The position numbers and the translations under genes are program-made. The notes beneath the pieces are model-generated. The model was not told where the DNA came from and did no database searches. It saw only the letters and a list, made by a program, of their open reading frames with translations. From positions 1-22,641 of the forward strand of contig JALOLQ010000009.1 in assembly GCA_025455895.1 (NCBI GenBank): a DNA stretch of 22,641 nt. The letters are read 5' to 3'. Shown here in pieces: positions 19,682-22,641 of this stretch. Position 1 is the first letter of the stretch; each line of letters begins with the position of its first letter. This DNA is from Solirubrobacteraceae bacterium (GTDB lineage: Bacteria > Actinomycetota > Thermoleophilia > Solirubrobacterales > Solirubrobacteraceae).

Positions 19682-21204
19682 TGGCCCAGGAGGTAGTCGA
19701 GGAGGGACCGGGCCGACTGCGCGTCGGGAGCGCCGCCGGTGGCGCCGCCGCTGCGGGCGGCCTTCGGGGCCGCGCCGGCGCCCGCGGTGGTGCCGTCGTC
19801 ACCGGGGAGCAGCACCTCGGGCAGCCGGATCGCCGAGCCGCCGGAGGGCGGGCGGGCGACCGTCGCCGCGCGGGCGCTCGAGACGGGCTGCGCGGTGGCG
19901 CCCGCGGCCGTCTGGCCCGGCGGGATCCAGCCGGTCGGCGCCGCCGGCGAGCGGGTCGTCGCGCCGAGGTCCTTGCGGAAGTTCGACTGGCAGGAGAGCG
20001 AGGCCGGGCCGGGGTCGGTGGAGTACGTCTGGCAGATGTTCAGCACCAGCCGCGCGCGGCCGTAGTGGCCGTACTGGTCGAAGCCGTTCGTCGCGCCGCC
20101 GACGAAGAAGATCGTCCGCATCAGGTTGTCGATGCCGTCCTGGTAGCTGAACGAGCGCAGCAGCGAGGACAGGTTCGCGGTCAGCGGCTTGGTCTGCTTC
20201 GTGAGCTTGCCGACGTCCTGCACGAGCGGCAGCGAGGCCTCCAGCGCGGGGCCGGCGGTCTTCGTCGTCTCGCCGAGCGACGTCAGCGCGCCGGTCGACG
20301 CCTCGGCGAAGGCCGGGGTCCCGGTGACGAACGTGTTCAGGCTGCCCGCCGACCGGTTGAGGTCCTCCACCACCGGCGTGAAGGCGTCCGCGAACCCGCC
20401 GAGCTGCTGCATCGTCGGGCCGAGCTCGCGCAGGAACGGCGGGAAGAGCTGCAGGTTGCGCTCGAGGTTCGCGCTGCGCGCCGCGGTCGCCTCCGCCGTC
20501 TCGCCGGCCGACTGGATGAAGCCCTGGATGCTGCGCCGCTCGCGCGCCAGCGGCTGGAGCGCGATGTCGCCGTTCTTCGCCAGCTCGGCGAGCGTCGTGT
20601 TCTGCGAGGCGAGGATCGCGAGCACGTCGTCGAAGGCCTTGAGCGCCGGGTCGGACTTCTTCAGCGCCGCGCTGAGCGCCTTGCCGTTGCCCGCGAGCCC
20701 GGTGCCGAACTCGTTCAGCAGGATCGTGAAGCGCTGCCGGTAGGGCAGGCGCATGATGTTGTTGATCAGGTCGAGGTCGACCGAGCGCGCCGTGTTCGTG
20801 GCCGGGAGCAGGTACTGGCCCTCCCCCACGCCGGACTGCACCTGCACCAGCGCCGGGGACTCCGCGCCCGCGCGGCCCGGCTTCGTCGGGGTGCACTCGA
20901 TGAAGCGCTCGCCGATCAGCGACTGCGGGCGGATCGTGCAGGTCGCGTCCTGGCGGAAGTCCTGGTAGTTCGCATCGTCGATCTTCAGGACGACGGCGGC
21001 CTTCTTGTCGGCGGTGACGTCGATCGACTCGATCGAGCCGACGACGACGCCGGCGATCCGCACGTCCATGCCCGGGATGACGAACGCGGCGTTGTCGAAG
21101 ATCGCGCGCACGCGGTAGCCCCCGTCGTCCCCGGAGCCCGTGGCGAAGACGACCAGCGCGGCGGCGGCGATCAGGACGGCGGCGATGGCGGCGAGGCGCT
21201 TCAC
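19678..21204 (-). CDS. Mce family protein, second of the operon (MceB position)
   Basis: A 508-residue protein. GTG start, a membrane helix (about 3-21), and an MCE domain (about 29-108) with YRVRAIFDNAAFVIPGMDVR, IAGVVVGSIESI and IRPQSLIGERFIECTP. Uniquely among the six it has two cysteines inside the MCE domain (Cys89, Cys104) besides the C-terminal pair (Cys391, Cys405). The helical region includes FGTGLAGNGKALSAALKKSD. After residue 405 comes a roughly 100-residue Ala/Pro/Gly/Thr-rich linker, closed by a hydrophobic C-terminal motif SLLDYLLGQ that may dock on a partner. The GTG overlaps the preceding TGA (GTGA). The frame is open 19 codons further upstream, but the signal helix supports the GTG at 21204. 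Confidence 0.9.
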   Translation of the reverse strand: MKRLAAIAAVLIAAAALVVFATGSGDDGGYRVRAIFDNAAFVIPGMDVRIAGVVVGSIESIDVTADKKAAVVLKIDDANYQDFRQDATCTIRPQSLIGERFIECTPTKPGRAGAESPALVQVQSGVGEGQYLLPATNTARSVDLDLINNIMRLPYRQRFTILLNEFGTGLAGNGKALSAALKKSDPALKAFDDVLAILASQNTTLAELAKNGDIALQPLARERRSIQGFIQSAGETAEATAARSANLERNLQLFPPFLRELGPTMQQLGGFADAFTPVVEDLNRSAGSLNTFVTGTPAFAEASTGALTSLGETTKTAGPALEASLPLVQDVGKLTKQTKPLTANLSSLLRSFSYQDGIDNLMRTIFFVGGATNGFDQYGHYGRARLVLNICQTYSTDPGPASLSCQSNFRKDLGATTRSPAAPTGWIPPGQTAAGATAQPVSSARAATVARPPSGGSAIRLPEVLLPGDDGTTAGAGAAPKAARSGGATGGAPDAQSARSLLDYLLGQ

Positions 21205-22544
21205 GGGCCGGGAGGGACGATCGAGGGGTCGCAGTCGAGCGTGCCGGACGTGTCGCGCCACGGCGCGCTGCCGTCGGCGGGGCGCTGCGTCGTGCCGCCC
21301 GGGCAGCGCGGCACGATGCTCGGGCCCGCCTGGGTGCCGAGCTGGCGCTGGGCCGGGGTGAGCGCCTTCAGGGTGCCGCTGCCCTGGTCGTAGTTGAAGG
21401 CGTTGAACGCCGGCGCGACGCGCGCGTAGCGGCCGTTGGCGTCGTAGTTGGCGAAGGTCTGCCCGAACGAGCGCAGCCAGCCGACCAGCTCGGGCGAGTA
21501 CGGCCGCCAGAACCCGAAGATCGGCGTCGCCTCGCGCAGCGCCTTGTCGGCGGCGGGGAACGACGTGCTCGCCTCGCTCGCGAGCGACGGCGCGTCGTTC
21601 AGGAGGTCGGTGAGGTCGTTGTTCGCCCCCGGCTGGCGGATCAGCTTGTCGAGCTGGGCGATCGTCGGCTTGGCCTCGACGAGCAGCGGGCGCAGCTCGG
21701 CCAGGAACGGCGCGAGGTCCTTCGTGGAGGCCTTGGAGACGTCCACGAGCTCGTTGAGGTCGTCGAGCGTCGCGCGCAGGTTCACGAACGTCGTGCTGCC
21801 ACGGCGCAGCGTCTGCGGGAGGTAGTCGAGCGCCTCGGCGAGCGCCGCGTTCTCCTGCGCGATCGCGCCGAGCGCGGTGTTCGAGTTGCTCACCGCCTCG
21901 GTGAGCGTCGGGGCCTCGCTCCCGAGCGCCTCGACGACCTTCGAGGTGTTCTGCACGAGGCCCTCGAGCGCCGGCTCGTCGGCGTTGAGCTTCTCGGCCA
22001 GGCGCCGGGTGGACTCGAGCGCCGGCGCGAAGTACTTGGCGACCTCGTTGCCCTGCACGCCCTTGCCCTCGTACCAGGCGCCGAAGCCCTGGATCACGTC
22101 CTGCAGGCCCTTGCCCGCCTTCGGGGTGAAGATGTTGAAGAACTGGTCGATGTCGACGACCGTCGTCGTCTTGTCGGTGCTGAGCGTGGCTCCCTCGTCG
22201 AGCTCGGGGTTGCTGTCCGGCCCGGGGCTGAGCTGCACGTAGCGGTTCGCCACGCCCGAGAGCGACGTCATGCGGATCTGGGCGGTGGTGCCCTCGTGCA
22301 GGGGCGCGTACGGCTCCTCGACGACGACCGTGATCTCGGCCTGGTTGTCGCTGGTCAGCTCGATGTTCTTCACCGAGCCGATGCGCCGGCCGCCGACCTG
22401 CACGTCGTTGTCGTTCACGAGCTGCCCGGCCGTCTGGAAGCGCAGCTTGTACTCGGTCTCGCCGTTGCCGCCGAGGAGCACCAGCGCGATCAGCACGGCG
22501 GCGAGCGCGAGCAGGCCGATGCCGACGACGCGGCCGGCGGTCAT
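21201..22544 (-). CDS. Mce family protein, first Mce in the window (MceA position)
   Basis: A 447-residue protein. A very short N-terminus, a membrane helix (about 5-25), and an MCE domain (about 31-108) with YKLRFQTAGQLVNDNDVQVG, GRRIGSVKNIELTSDNQAEI and MTSLSGVANRYVQLSPGP. This domain is the closest of the six to the MceA type I remember. The helical region starts at DIDQFFNIFTPKAGKGLQDV. The C-terminal domain has FWRPYSPELVGWLRSFGQTF and Cys414/Cys438 near the end. The frame stays open to the right edge, but the helix directly after the ATG at 22544 argues for that start. The ATG overlaps the TGA of a 28-codon frame (ATGA). By analogy with known mce operons, YrbE/MlaE permease genes should lie just to the right. 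Confidence 0.9.
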   Translation of the reverse strand: MTAGRVVGIGLLALAAVLIALVLLGGNGETEYKLRFQTAGQLVNDNDVQVGGRRIGSVKNIELTSDNQAEITVVVEEPYAPLHEGTTAQIRMTSLSGVANRYVQLSPGPDSNPELDEGATLSTDKTTTVVDIDQFFNIFTPKAGKGLQDVIQGFGAWYEGKGVQGNEVAKYFAPALESTRRLAEKLNADEPALEGLVQNTSKVVEALGSEAPTLTEAVSNSNTALGAIAQENAALAEALDYLPQTLRRGSTTFVNLRATLDDLNELVDVSKASTKDLAPFLAELRPLLVEAKPTIAQLDKLIRQPGANNDLTDLLNDAPSLASEASTSFPAADKALREATPIFGFWRPYSPELVGWLRSFGQTFANYDANGRYARVAPAFNAFNYDQGSGTLKALTPAQRQLGTQAGPSIVPRCPGGTTQRPADGSAPWRDTSGTLDCDPSIVPPGP

Positions 22545-22627
22545 GCGGGGCCCCCGGCGATCGTGCGGGGTGCGGGATGTGCGTGCGGGAAGCGGATGGT
22601 TCTGCGGCGGTCGGTCTGCGCGGTCAC
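22541..22627 (-). CDS. Possible 28-residue coupling ORF or C-terminus of the upstream gene
   Basis: A GTG at 22627 overlaps a TGA in another frame (GTGA), and the frame runs 28 codons to a TGA that overlaps the start of the first Mce gene (ATGA). The predicted product begins MTAQTDRRRTIRFPH and ends RTIAGGPA; it is basic and has no known domain. The same frame is also open to the right edge of the window, so it may instead be the last part of the upstream gene. Third-position GC by hand count is 23 of 28, lower than in the Mce genes. The evidence is position only. Confidence 0.3.
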   Translation of the reverse strand: MTAQTDRRRTIRFPHAHPAPRTIAGGPA

Positions 22628-22641
22628 TCCATGCCGAGCGG
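22624..22641 (-). CDS. Possible end of the upstream gene (partial)
   Basis: In one frame the edge of the window reads PLGME and stops with TGA at 22626-22624. This would be the end of the gene preceding the Mce series, expected to be a YrbE/MlaE-type permease. Only five codons are visible, and the competing frame described for 22541-22627 is equally open, so the assignment is uncertain. Confidence 0.25.
   Translation of the reverse strand, partial: PLGME

Noticed and set aside
1..22641. CRISPR arrays, tRNA or rRNA genes, insertion sequences, phage or toxin-antitoxin genes
   Set aside because: None seen on either strand; no direct repeats with regular spacers, no cloverleaf-like sequences and no transposase or integrase motifs.

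Overview
This is a very GC-rich stretch of bacterial chromosome. Several things point to an actinobacterium of the Thermoleophilia (Solirubrobacterales, e.g. Conexibacter, Patulibacter or Solirubrobacter relatives). These are a six-gene Mce operon, an actinobacterial integration host factor (mIHF) homologue, LtrA and DUF4333 proteins, and several small proteins I recall only from that order. No tRNA, rRNA, CRISPR array, insertion sequence or phage gene was seen, and the window reads as core chromosome.

Left part (1-4810). The window opens inside the C-terminus of a secreted PKD-type protein. Then come a divergent LtrA/DoxX pair of membrane proteins, a DUF4333 lipoprotein, an NMT1/ThiY-like substrate-binding lipoprotein, and, convergent to it, a small membrane protein plus AlkA-like DNA glycosylase operon.

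Middle part (4811-8500). A serine-palmitoyltransferase-like alpha-oxoamine synthase and a GNAT-fold protein diverge from a 15-base gap, a plausible sphingolipid (ceramide) synthesis pair. Next is an mIHF-like nucleoid protein with a consensus promoter and a long, hairpin-rich, apparently non-coding 5' leader. It converges on a VOC-family (glyoxalase/dioxygenase fold) gene.

Right part (8597-22641), all on the minus strand and transcribed right to left. Six overlapping Mce genes (called A to F by order) are followed by an RND/MMPL transporter, a membrane-anchored redoxin-like protein without a CxxC motif, a B3/B4 tRNA-synthetase-like domain protein, a coiled-coil protein and a small membrane protein. 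The Mce genes and the MMPL gene suggest envelope lipid trafficking. All six Mce proteins carry a C-terminal cysteine pair and the MMPL has a cysteine pair in each external loop, so the coupled redoxin may act on them (inference). The YrbE/MlaE permeases and the ATPase expected with Mce proteins would lie to the right, outside the window.

A recurring promoter pattern is visible. Hexamers of the form TAGNNT (once TACGGT) lie 6 to 10 bases before the start codon of at least seven genes, without a Shine-Dalgarno sequence, which suggests leaderless mRNAs. The mIHF gene is the clear exception, with a -35 element, a 170-180 base leader and a strong Shine-Dalgarno sequence.
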